Made by a program: the position numbers and the translations under genes
DNA from: JBBSIG01 sp038232215
GTDB lineage: Bacteria > Actinomycetota > Thermoleophilia > Gaiellales > Gaiellaceae
Assembly (NCBI GenBank): GCA_038232215.1
Contig: JBBSIG010000082.1
Location: forward strand, 1-10,464
Direction: 5' to 3'
DNA length: 10,464 bases
Notes under the pieces: generated by a model
Database searches by the model: none
Seen by the model: only the letters and a program-made list of their open reading frames with translations
What the model was told of the DNA's origin: nothing
Shown here: positions 1 to 6,569 of the stretch, in pieces
Position numbering within the stretch: the stretch's first letter is position 1
Layout: each line of letters starts with the position of its first letter

Positions 1-879
1 CGGGTGCGACGAGACGACGCACGGGACGCCGCAGGCCATCGCCTCGACGACAGGCATGCCGAAGCCCTCGAAGCGCGAGGGCAGGACGAAGACCGACGCC
101 CCGCGATACAAGGCGGGGAGTCGGTCGTGCGGGAGGAAGCCGAGCCCGACCACGCCGGGGCGGGCGAGTCGCGGCTGCTCGCCCCAGCCCTCGCCGCCGG
201 CGACGGCGAGCGCCAGGTCGGAGCCGAGGAGAGCGTAGGCGTCGAGCAGCGTGTCGAGGTTCTTGCGCGGCTCGAGCGTGGCGACAGTGAGGACGTAGGG
301 GCGGTCGAGCCGGTGACGGTCTCCGTCCGGGCGGAAACGGCCGTCCACGCCGGGCCGGGCGACTTTCGTCCGCTCCAGCGGCACGCCCAGCGTCCGGTGG
401 ACGTCGGCCGCCGTGTAGCTCGAATTGCAGACGATCAGGTCGCACGTGCGGGCCGCGTTCGCGTACTTGGCGCGGTGGAGCGCGCGCGTCCGGCGGTGCG
501 TCCACTCGGGAAAGCGAAGCGGTACGAGGTCGTGGACGGTCGTCGCCCGTACGCCGCCGGCTTGAGGCGGGTACATCCAGTCGGAGAAGTGGAGGACGTC
601 GACCCGGCCGAGGAAGCGCTCGACCGGAGGGCGCCCGGCTCGGCTCCAGGCCGTGCGCCAGAGGCGCGCGAGCGGGAGAGTCTGGACGCTCAGCTCGACC
701 GGGATGCCCGCGAGCGCGGCGCGGACGTTCCGCGCCCCTCGGGCGCCGACCGGAGCCCAGGCGACCACCTCGTGCTCTCCGCGGGCGGCCTCGACGAGCC
801 CGCTCACAGAGCCCCTGACGTAGTTGCCCACGCCGGCCGGGGGCAGCGAGAGCGGGCTGACGTCGTAGACGATCCTCAC
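1..879 (-). CDS. GT4-type glycosyltransferase, partial (C-terminus beyond the window edge)
   Basis: This is a GT-B fold glycosyltransferase that would transfer a sugar from a nucleotide-activated donor to a glycan or lipid acceptor on the cytoplasmic side; donor and acceptor are not predictable. I translated 293 codons from a GTG start. The N-terminus begins directly with the first beta strand (VRIVYDVSPL), followed by a GVGNY acceptor-side loop near residue 16. The donor half shows TLEPRKNL near 201-208 and the E-x7-E motif EGFGMPVVE at 271-279. The frame is open at the edge after ...CVVSSHP; the intact neighbour suggests about 65 residues are missing. Its GTG overlaps the TGA of the upstream gene as GTGA, and no Shine-Dalgarno sequence lies close by, so translation is probably coupled. 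It aligns without gaps to the upstream gene at about 70 % identity by my hand count, so it is a tandem paralogue. Family assignment is firm; substrate is unknown. Confidence 0.93.
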   Translation of the reverse strand, partial: MRIVYDVSPLSLPPAGVGNYVRGSVSGLVEAARGEHEVVAWAPVGARGARNVRAALAGIPVELSVQTLPLARLWRTAWSRAGRPPVERFLGRVDVLHFSDWMYPPQAGGVRATTVHDLVPLRFPEWTHRRTRALHRAKYANAARTCDLIVCNSSYTAADVHRTLGVPLERTKVARPGVDGRFRPDGDRHRLDRPYVLTVATLEPRKNLDTLLDAYALLGSDLALAVAGGEGWGEQPRLARPGVVGLGFLPHDRLPALYRGASVFVLPSRFEGFGMPVVEAMACGVPCVVSSHP

Positions 880-1958
880 GACGCGCGCGCGGCGGCCTCG
901 GCATAGCCGGCGAGGACCGTCTTCGCGGTCGCCTCCCAGGTGAAGCGGCGGGCGTGCGCGAGTCCTCGCGTCACGAGCACGTCGCGCTCGGTGAGGGCCT
1001 GCTCGACGGCGCGCGCGATCGCGGTCGGATCGTCCGGGTCGGCTCTCAGCGCCGCGTCGCCGCTCGCCTCGTCCAGGGACGGGTGCGAGGAGACGACGCA
1101 CGGGACGCCGCTCGCCATCGCCTCGACGACCGGCATGCCGAAGCCCTCGAAGCGGGAGGGGAAGACGAAGACGGCGGCACCGCGGTACAGCCGGGCGAGC
1201 TCGTCGTCCGGCACGAAGCCGAGCGCGACGACCCCCTCGGCGACGAGCGTGGGCTGGGGCCCCCAGCCCGCCCCGCCGGCGACCGCGAGGGCGAGATCCG
1301 CGGCGAGCAGCCGGTAGGCGGCGACGAGCGTCTCCAGGTTCTTGCGCGGCTCGAGCGTGGCGACCGTGAGGACGTAGGGCCGGCCGAGCCTCGCCTCCTC
1401 CCCGTCTACGCAGAAGCGCGGGTCGACTCCAGGGTGCGCGACGCGCAGGCGCTCCGACGGTGCGCCGAGGCGCTCCGCGAAGTCGCGGGCCGTGTACGCC
1501 GAGTCCGTGTAGACGACGTCGCACGTGCGCGCGGCGTTCCGGTACTTCGCGCCGTGCATCGCGCGCGTCCGGCGCTCCGTCCACTGCGGGAAGCGGAGCG
1601 GCACGAGGTCGTAGACCGTGGTCGCGCGCACGCCGGCGCGCTGCGGTGGATACATCCAGTCCGAGAAGTGGAGCACGTCGAACGCGCCGAGGAAGCGCTC
1701 GGCGCCCGGGCGGCCGGCCCGGCTCCACGCCGTCCGGGCGGCGTGCGCGAAGGGAAAGGCCTGCAGATGGAGCTCGACGGGGATTCCGGCGAGCGCGTCC
1801 CGCACGAGGCGCACCCCCTCGGGGCTCGTCGGCGCCCAGGCGACGAGCTCGTGCTCGTCGCCCGCGACGGCCGCCAGTCCCCGAAGCAGCCCGCGGGCGT
1901 AGTTCCCAACGCCGGTGCGGGGGTGCGAGAGCGGTGTCACGTCGTAGACAATCCTCAT
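876..1958 (-). CDS. GT4-type glycosyltransferase, first of a tandem pair
   Basis: This is a complete 360-residue GT-B glycosyltransferase, a normal length for the family, acting in the cytoplasm or at the inner membrane face in glycan assembly. The N-terminal Rossmann half starts MRIVYDVTPL with GVGNY at 16-20. A WMYPP segment lies at 101-105 and a VYDLVPLRFP segment near 115-124. The donor-binding half has TLEPRKNL at 201-208 (R205 and K206 in the usual phosphate-contact region), an AGG turn at 227-229 and the E-x7-E motif with E271 and E279. There is no signal peptide or membrane helix. The ATG is preceded by a strong purine-rich ribosome binding site (GGGAGG, 5 nt away), and this is the only GT4 gene here with one, consistent with its being the first gene of a new transcription or translation unit after the 210-nt gap. 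It ends in a GTGA overlap with its paralogue. The acceptor is unknown. Confidence 0.95.
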   Translation of the reverse strand: MRIVYDVTPLSHPRTGVGNYARGLLRGLAAVAGDEHELVAWAPTSPEGVRLVRDALAGIPVELHLQAFPFAHAARTAWSRAGRPGAERFLGAFDVLHFSDWMYPPQRAGVRATTVYDLVPLRFPQWTERRTRAMHGAKYRNAARTCDVVYTDSAYTARDFAERLGAPSERLRVAHPGVDPRFCVDGEEARLGRPYVLTVATLEPRKNLETLVAAYRLLAADLALAVAGGAGWGPQPTLVAEGVVALGFVPDDELARLYRGAAVFVFPSRFEGFGMPVVEAMASGVPCVVSSHPSLDEASGDAALRADPDDPTAIARAVEQALTERDVLVTRGLAHARRFTWEATAKTVLAGYAEAAARAS

Positions 1959-1963
1959 TCCCC

Positions 1964-1969
1964 CCTCCC
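1964..1969 (-). promoter_or_regulatory. Shine-Dalgarno of the first tandem glycosyltransferase gene
   Basis: On the minus strand GGGAGG ends 5 nt before the ATG at 1958-1956, within a longer purine run (GGGAGGGGGGA). It is the strongest ribosome binding site in the window. It fixes the start of the 360-residue glycosyltransferase and contrasts with the coupled or apparently leaderless starts elsewhere. Confidence 0.75.
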
Positions 1970-1992
1970 GTGTCCGCCGCGGACATGCCCAT

Positions 1993-2009
1993 GCCCCAGG
2001 GCGCTGGAC
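1993..2009. repeat. 17-nt direct repeat, copy 1
   Basis: The plus strand reads GCCCCAGGGCGCTGGAC, an exact match to the copy at 2118-2134 in the same orientation, 125 nt apart. It contains the imperfect 12-nt dyad CCAG-GGCG-CTGG, the kind of symmetry a dimeric DNA-binding protein could read. An operator role is inferred only. Confidence 0.6.
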
Positions 2010-2117
2010 GCGGCCCGTCCGGACACCGCGTTCCGTTCGCGTTCGTACCGGGGTGGGTGGCAGGAGCCGGAACGCGCCAGCACCTGCGCGTGCCTTGTCC
2101 TCATCGGACGCGGCTCG

Positions 2118-2134
2118 GCCCCAGGGCGCTGGAC
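2118..2134. repeat. 17-nt direct repeat, copy 2
   Basis: Exact second copy of the repeat at 1993-2009, with the same CCAG...CTGG dyad. On the minus strand it lies just downstream of the hairpin that follows the membrane glycosyltransferase stop codon, so the two copies bracket most of the intergenic gap. Confidence 0.6.
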
Positions 2135-2140
2135 CTGTCC

Positions 2141-2168
2141 GCCCAAGACAGCGAGTGCGGTCTCGGGC
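2141..2168 (-). terminator. Hairpin immediately after the membrane glycosyltransferase gene, possible terminator
   Basis: The first base after the TGA begins an inverted repeat. On the minus strand GCCCGAGAC pairs with GTCTTGGGC, giving a 9-bp stem with one G-U pair and a 10-nt loop. No U-tract follows, so it is not a textbook intrinsic terminator. It could act as a U-less terminator, an RNA 3' end stabiliser, or nothing. The position directly after the stop codon is the main support. Confidence 0.4.
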
Positions 2169-4307
2169 TCACGAGCCAGGCGGGAGGTAACGGAACCGGA
2201 GGAAGTGCAGGCCGAGCCTGCGGCGATCGGTGTTCCCGCGCAGGACCTGCGCAGGGATCTTGGTCGGCGAGACGTCGAACCGGACGCGGCAGACTCCGCC
2301 GCGTGGCTCGAGCGGCACGACGACTGTCCGTCGCTCGTCGGCCGGCCGCACGCGGGTGCGCAGCACGGTCCGGCCGTGCTGCGCCCGCGCGACGAGCGTC
2401 TGCGGGCGCTCGAAGAGCGAGTTGTCGCCGGCGACGACGACCGCGAGTCGCCCGCCGCGGCACCCGAGCCGCGTGTACCGGACCGTGCTCCCCGACCACG
2501 TGTCGCCGTAGACCCCGTCGAGGTAGGTCGTCCAGCGCAGCGGCCCGCCGACGCGGTACAGCACGAGGCCCCGGTACGGGTCGTCCGCGATCCGCCGGCC
2601 CTCCAGCGGAACGGACTCGTCGGTGAGCGCGTACTCCGCGCGCACCGTTTGCCCCCGCGGGGTGCGAAGCAGCCCGTCGCGCCGACCCACGTCCACCGCG
2701 GTCTGCGGAAGGCCGCCCGTCAGAGGATCGCCGAGGTAGTAGACGTCGCCGAGACTGCGGCTGAAGAACTCGTTCTCCCAGACGGTGAACTCCTCGGGGC
2801 GGCCCGACCAGACGACGGCGACGTCCGCGTCGCGCCCCACCTCGGCGTCGATCCAGTCGCGGTCGCCCACCGTCTCGCCCTGGAAGAGCGCTCCCTCCGA
2901 GGCCTTGAGGACGCCGTGCTCGAAGGTCTCGATCGGGTGCTGGACTGCCACGAAGAGCGCGAGCGCGAGCACCGGAAGGGCGAGCGCGTGGCGACGAGGC
3001 ACGGCCAGGAACGCGGTCGCGAGCAGGATCGCGACCAGGACGGCGGCCGCCGGCACCTCGTCGAGCGTGATCCAGTTGTCCTGCAGCCACCACCAGGGCA
3101 GGAGCGCGAGCGTGTCCGACTGGGCCGGCACGTCGATCAGCTGCGAGTACGGCAGAGCTCCGGGGAGCGCGGCGGCCACGAGCGCCGCGAGGCCCGCGAG
3201 GAGCGGGGGCCTGGGCGCACCGTGCTCGACCCAGAGCAGAAGCGCGATGCAGAAGAGCGGGACGACGTAGAACATGTTCCGCTCCTCGACCCGCGGCGGA
3301 ATCGGCAGCTCCGACGCGAAGGCGGCCACCTCGAGCAGCACCCAGAGCGTCAGCGCCGCGGAGGCGGCGACGAACGCCTGTGCCTGCGCGGGAAGTCGAC
3401 GGGCGAGGCCGACGACGACGAGAGCCGCGGCGAACGGGACCACGCCGAGGTAGAGGTCGAGCTCGGCGACGTGGTAGAGGAGCCAGCGGAGCACGCTTCC
3501 CGCGTCGTAACGGTGCTCCCCGGCGGCCTGGTACGCGCCGAGCACCCCGAGCGGCGAGCGCCCACGGGCGACCTGGACGACGAGGAGGAGCGTCGCGCCG
3601 GCGCCGAGCGCTCCCCAGAGCACGCGGTAGGCCGCGAGCGAGCGCGCCCGGCCCCGTGAGATCCAGGCGAGCAGGAGCGGCGCGGTCACGATCGCCGGCA
3701 CGAGCACGAGCGCCTGGGCGCGCGTCAGGAAGGCGAGCGTCGCGAGCGCGAGCAGCAGGACCTGGCGGAGCGGGGTCGGCCGCTCGAGCACGAGCACGAG
3801 CAGGAGCGCGGTGGTGAGGAACAGCGGGTAGAACGCGTTCTCCGTCATGATCGTGCCCGTGTAGAGCATCGAGGGGATCGCGACCGCGAGCACGGCGCCG
3901 AGCAGGGCGAGCCCGGCCGGGAGCACGCGCCGGCCGAGCAGGTACGTCGGCACGGCCGCCAGCGACATGAGCAGCGAGTTGATCGCCTTCGCCGCGCCGT
4001 AGGCGTCCGGAACGGCGCTGAAGAGACGCCAGGCGGGGCTGATCAGCAGCGGGTAGACGAATCCGTAGGCGCCGCTCGGTTGGTCGCGAACGAGGAAGTG
4101 ACCCGTCGCGGCGAAGCTCTTCGCGAGCTCCGAGTAGACGATCTCGTCGACCATGATCCACGGGGCGACCATCTGCCGGCCGAGCTCGAGCCGGACGAGC
4201 GTCGAGAGCGCGACAATGCCGGTGAGGTAGGCCCAAACGGGGACGGCCCGAGCGCGGGAGAGAGCGACGGCGCCCAGACGCGTCGAGGCGGTCGCGCTAT
4301 GCGCCAA
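2169..4307 (-). CDS. Polytopic GT-C membrane glycosyltransferase (GT39/PMT/ArnT-like) with a C-terminal soluble domain
   Basis: Likely an integral-membrane transferase that takes sugar from a polyprenyl-phosphate donor and adds it on the outer face. From the TTG start the protein has 712 residues. The first helix (about 27-41) is followed by an external loop with the acidic pair D54-E55 (WIMVDEIVYSEL), the GT-C catalytic signature. A second conserved loop, TENAFYPLF, lies at 155-163 with E156. About twelve hydrophobic helices run to residue 457. Residues 460-712 form a hydrophilic, beta-rich region, probably extracytoplasmic, which I do not recognise. The frame is open to 4466, but that extension is Arg/Ser/Pro-rich and duplicates sequence coding for the upstream gene. 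The TTG has a GAGG ribosome site 6 nt upstream and overlaps the upstream gene by 11 nt, which suits an operon. Family confident; donor, acceptor and exact start less so. Confidence 0.9.
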   Translation of the reverse strand: MAHSATASTRLGAVALSRARAVPVWAYLTGIVALSTLVRLELGRQMVAPWIMVDEIVYSELAKSFAATGHFLVRDQPSGAYGFVYPLLISPAWRLFSAVPDAYGAAKAINSLLMSLAAVPTYLLGRRVLPAGLALLGAVLAVAIPSMLYTGTIMTENAFYPLFLTTALLLVLVLERPTPLRQVLLLALATLAFLTRAQALVLVPAIVTAPLLLAWISRGRARSLAAYRVLWGALGAGATLLLVVQVARGRSPLGVLGAYQAAGEHRYDAGSVLRWLLYHVAELDLYLGVVPFAAALVVVGLARRLPAQAQAFVAASAALTLWVLLEVAAFASELPIPPRVEERNMFYVVPLFCIALLLWVEHGAPRPPLLAGLAALVAAALPGALPYSQLIDVPAQSDTLALLPWWWLQDNWITLDEVPAAAVLVAILLATAFLAVPRRHALALPVLALALFVAVQHPIETFEHGVLKASEGALFQGETVGDRDWIDAEVGRDADVAVVWSGRPEEFTVWENEFFSRSLGDVYYLGDPLTGGLPQTAVDVGRRDGLLRTPRGQTVRAEYALTDESVPLEGRRIADDPYRGLVLYRVGGPLRWTTYLDGVYGDTWSGSTVRYTRLGCRGGRLAVVVAGDNSLFERPQTLVARAQHGRTVLRTRVRPADERRTVVVPLEPRGGVCRVRFDVSPTKIPAQVLRGNTDRRRLGLHFLRFRYLPPGS

Positions 4308-5535
4308 GGCCGACCTCGCGCAGGCGCCGGGCGAGCTCGTCCGCCTCCGGGTCGTCGGGCCCGATGCCGACGTCGGCCCCCGCCCGGGCGACGGCTCCGA
4401 GCACCGCGTCCTGCACCGCCTCGCCGCCGGCTGCGACCTCGAGCGCCGCGGCATAGGCCTCCGCAACGCGCTCGAGGCCGTGCTCTCGCACAGCGTGCCG
4501 CCGTGCCGCCTCCCCCATCGCGGCGCGCGCCTCCGGATCGGTCACCAGGAGCTCGAGCGCCGCCGTGAGCGCCGGTACCTCGCCGGCGTCGACGGGAGCT
4601 CGGAGCGCCACGTCGTCCGGCAGCTCGGCGAACCAGCCGACGTCGCTCACGACGAGGGGCCGCCCGAGCGACAGCGCGCGCACGGCCGTGCCGGAGGTCT
4701 CACCCATCGTGGGCGAGCGGAGGGAGACGACGGCGTCGCACGCGGCCATCAACGCCCAGAGCCGACGCTCCTCCACGTACGGCTCTCGCAGAACGGACGA
4801 CCCGTCGAGGCCGAGCCGCTCCAGCCGGCGCGCGAGGTCGAACCCGGGCCCCGCGGCGCCGACGAGCAGCAGGCGCGCTTCTGGGTGCCGTCCCTGGAGC
4901 GATGCGAACGCCTCGAGGAGCTGCGGGATGCGCTTGCTCGCGTTCAGGTTGCCGAAGCTGCCGACGAGCGGCCCGGGCCCGAGCTCCGCCTGCTCCACGG
5001 CCGGCGCGGGCCAGGCCGGATGCGGGATCCGCCAGAGCGGGCCGCCGTACCCGGCTTCGCGGACCCGGCGCTCGACGAACTCGGAATGGACGATCAGGCC
5101 GCTCGCGAGCTCGAGCACCTCCCCGGCGAGCGGAAACTCCTCCGGCCGCACCTCCCAGAGCGGCGGCACCCGGCCGTCGATGATCCCGAGCGCGAGCAGG
5201 CGCCCGGGGAGACCGGCCTCCCGCTCCATCGCGTCGAGGTACGCCGGCCCGTCCTTCCGCCCCAGCGTCATCCCGGCGACGAGATGGTGGAGGACGAAGT
5301 CGTGCAGGACGACGACCCCGGGCCGGCGGCGGAGCGCTTCCAGGATCCACCCGTGCGCCTCGGGCGAGTTGCCCACGTGGTAGAGCGAGACGTCGGCGTC
5401 GCGCGGCGGCCGCGGGCGCTCCCGCCGCACGACCTCCACGGCGACCCGGCGACGCAGCGCCGGCAGGAGCAGCGCGCTGTAGTCCGCGACCCCGGAGGTC
5501 TCGGGCGGGAGAGGAGAGTAGTAGGCGACCTTCAT
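4297..5535 (-). CDS. GT4-type glycosyltransferase with atypical E-x7-E motif
   Basis: A 412-residue GT-B glycosyltransferase, cytoplasmic, in the glycan operon. It begins MKVAYYSPLPPETSGVADYS, with the GVADY acceptor loop at 15-19. VVVLHDFVLHHL is at 74-85, GSFGNLNASKR (donor-phosphate region) at 192-202, and LLLVGAAGPG at 222-231. The usual E-x7-E position reads GETSGTAVRALSLG: E279 is present but the second Glu is Ala287. SDVGWFAELPDD follows at 297-308. Residues after about 370 are an acidic tail outside the normal fold. The ATG lies 8 nt after the upstream TGA and is chosen because homologous folds start right at this strand. An alternative GTG at 5547 would add VSAR and give a GTGA overlap like the neighbouring junctions. 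Neither has a good ribosome site, so translation is probably coupled. It ends in TAG, overlapping the GT-C gene by 11 nt. Confidence 0.92.
   Translation of the reverse strand: MKVAYYSPLPPETSGVADYSALLLPALRRRVAVEVVRRERPRPPRDADVSLYHVGNSPEAHGWILEALRRRPGVVVLHDFVLHHLVAGMTLGRKDGPAYLDAMEREAGLPGRLLALGIIDGRVPPLWEVRPEEFPLAGEVLELASGLIVHSEFVERRVREAGYGGPLWRIPHPAWPAPAVEQAELGPGPLVGSFGNLNASKRIPQLLEAFASLQGRHPEARLLLVGAAGPGFDLARRLERLGLDGSSVLREPYVEERRLWALMAACDAVVSLRSPTMGETSGTAVRALSLGRPLVVSDVGWFAELPDDVALRAPVDAGEVPALTAALELLVTDPEARAAMGEAARRHAVREHGLERVAEAYAAALEVAAGGEAVQDAVLGAVARAGADVGIGPDDPEADELARRLREVGLGA
4314..4317 (-). promoter_or_regulatory. Ribosome binding site supporting the TTG start of the GT-C gene
   Basis: On the minus strand GAGG lies 6 nt before the TTG at 4307-4305, inside the last codons of the upstream glycosyltransferase gene. 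No ATG or GTG in this frame lies between the upstream gene's end and the first membrane helix, so this weak site is what decides the start. Confidence 0.4.
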
Positions 5536-5543
5536 GCGGGCGC

Positions 5544-6569
5544 TCACGCCAGCAGGCGCTCGATCGCGTGGTCCCACGTGACCTGCTCCGCGACGAGCTT
5601 CCCGGCCCGACCCCACTCACGCACCTCGTCGGGGTGCTCGACCAGAAAGCGACACGCTTCCGCGAGCGCCGCCGCGCGCGGCTCGCACACGAGGCCGGTG
5701 CGGCGATCCGAGACCACGTCGAGCGGTCCGCCCGCGTCGAGCGTCGTCACCACCGGCTTCTCCGACAGGAACGCCTCGTACGGGACCATCCCGTAGTCCT
5801 CGTCGATCGGCGCGTAGTAGACGGCCAGGCACCGCGCGTACAGGTCGGCGAGCTCGTCCTCGTCCACTCGGCCGGCGAAGCTGGCCCGGCCGTCCAGCCC
5901 GTGCCGCTCGGCCACCGCCTCGAGCCGCTCGCGGTCGGGCCCGTCGCCGGCGATCACGCACCGTAGGCCGGGCTCGGCGGCCAAGGCCTCGAGCAGGAGA
6001 TCGACGCGCTTCGCTCGGTCGAGCCGGCCGACCGAGAGGAGGAAGTCGCCATAGCCTTCGCAGCGGAAGCTGAGCTCCTGGGGCGGCGGCAGCACGACCT
6101 CGGCCTCGAGGCCGGTGCTGCGCTCGAGTCGCTGGGCGACGTTCCGCGAGATCGCGCAGAGCCTCGTCGCCTCGGCGAGCGTGAGGCGGTCGAGCTGCTG
6201 GACCGCCCGGCGGGTGGCGCGCTCCTCGGCCGTCTCCCCGAACTGACCGAGCTCGGTGCGGTCGAGCTCGTAGGCCTGGCGGAACTGGTGGACGAGCCAC
6301 ACCACCTTGCGCGGGTGCCTGACGACGTACGAGGGGAACTTCGTCGCGATCACGAGATCGACCGGCCGGCCGTCCACCTCCTCGAGATCGAGCATCCGCC
6401 AGAGAAACGCCTGGCCGAGGACGCGCTCCGCCGGGTACCACTTGAACGGCACCGTGACGAGGTCGGCCGCGTGCCCGCGCGCACCGAGCTCGGCCGTGAG
6501 CCGCTCGGCCACGATCTCCGCCCCGCCGCGCGCGAACGGAACCTGCGGCGAGCAGACCGCGATTCTCAC
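5544..6569 (-). CDS. GT4-type glycosyltransferase
   Basis: A complete 341-residue GT-B glycosyltransferase. The start VRIAVCSPQVPFARGGAEIV carries the GGAE acceptor-side loop (15-18). VVWLVHQFRQAYELDR follows at 89-104 and a CAISRNVAQRL segment, the usual helix at the domain junction, at 138-148. The donor half has LLSVGRLDRAKRVDLLLEA (177-195), CVIAGDGPDRERL (204-216) and a full E-x7-E motif, E257 and E265 in EDYGMVPYE. The closing helix TWDHAIERLL is typical of the family. Its GTG overlaps the upstream methyltransferase TGA as GTGA with no ribosome site nearby, so coupling is likely. The frame stays open to 7865, but that part is an Arg-rich shadow of the methyltransferase. There is no signal peptide. 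Similarity to the tandem pair at 1-1958 is only family-level, so it probably makes a different linkage. Confidence 0.94.
   Translation of the reverse strand: MRIAVCSPQVPFARGGAEIVAERLTAELGARGHAADLVTVPFKWYPAERVLGQAFLWRMLDLEEVDGRPVDLVIATKFPSYVVRHPRKVVWLVHQFRQAYELDRTELGQFGETAEERATRRAVQQLDRLTLAEATRLCAISRNVAQRLERSTGLEAEVVLPPPQELSFRCEGYGDFLLSVGRLDRAKRVDLLLEALAAEPGLRCVIAGDGPDRERLEAVAERHGLDGRASFAGRVDEDELADLYARCLAVYYAPIDEDYGMVPYEAFLSEKPVVTTLDAGGPLDVVSDRRTGLVCEPRAAALAEACRFLVEHPDEVREWGRAGKLVAEQVTWDHAIERLLA

Larger units (their letters stand above)
1959..2168. other. 210-nt intergenic gap, probable regulatory region for the tandem glycosyltransferase pair
   Basis: This is the only gap above 50 nt in the window. 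It separates the TGA of the membrane glycosyltransferase from the ATG of the tandem GT4 pair. It holds a hairpin just after the upstream stop codon, two copies of a 17-nt direct repeat and several short dyads. These include TGTCCG/CGGACA with a 3-nt loop at 1971-1985 and the perfect palindrome GTCCGGAC at 2017-2024. I could not pick a convincing -35/-10 pair on the minus strand: TACGAA near 2048-2043 is the nearest to a -10 and is weak. No credible gene is present. A promoter for the downstream pair is an inference from the gap length and the strong ribosome binding site. Confidence 0.5.

Noticed and set aside
1955..2146. A 63-codon minus-strand frame in the intergenic gap ending in an ATGA overlap with the first tandem glycosyltransferase.
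   Set aside because: It needs a TTG start without a ribosome site, and its composition (Arg, Gly, His, Ser) is that of translated GC-rich non-coding DNA. The ATGA geometry is interesting but insufficient.
954..3659. A 901-codon open frame on the plus strand spanning three minus-strand genes.
   Set aside because: Its translation is Arg/Glu/Asp-rich low complexity with no recognisable motif, and it runs through two clear gene ends. It is a GC-driven shadow of the minus-strand codons.
2101..4236. A 711-codon minus-strand frame overlapping the GT-C gene.
   Set aside because: Arg/Ala-rich with no membrane segments or motifs; a shadow of the real frame, which has clear helices and catalytic loops.
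4308..4466. An N-terminal extension of the GT-C gene to an upstream start at 4466.
   Set aside because: It would overlap the upstream glycosyltransferase by 170 nt, and its Arg/Ser/Pro-rich translation is a shadow. The TTG at 4307 has a ribosome site and a short overlap.
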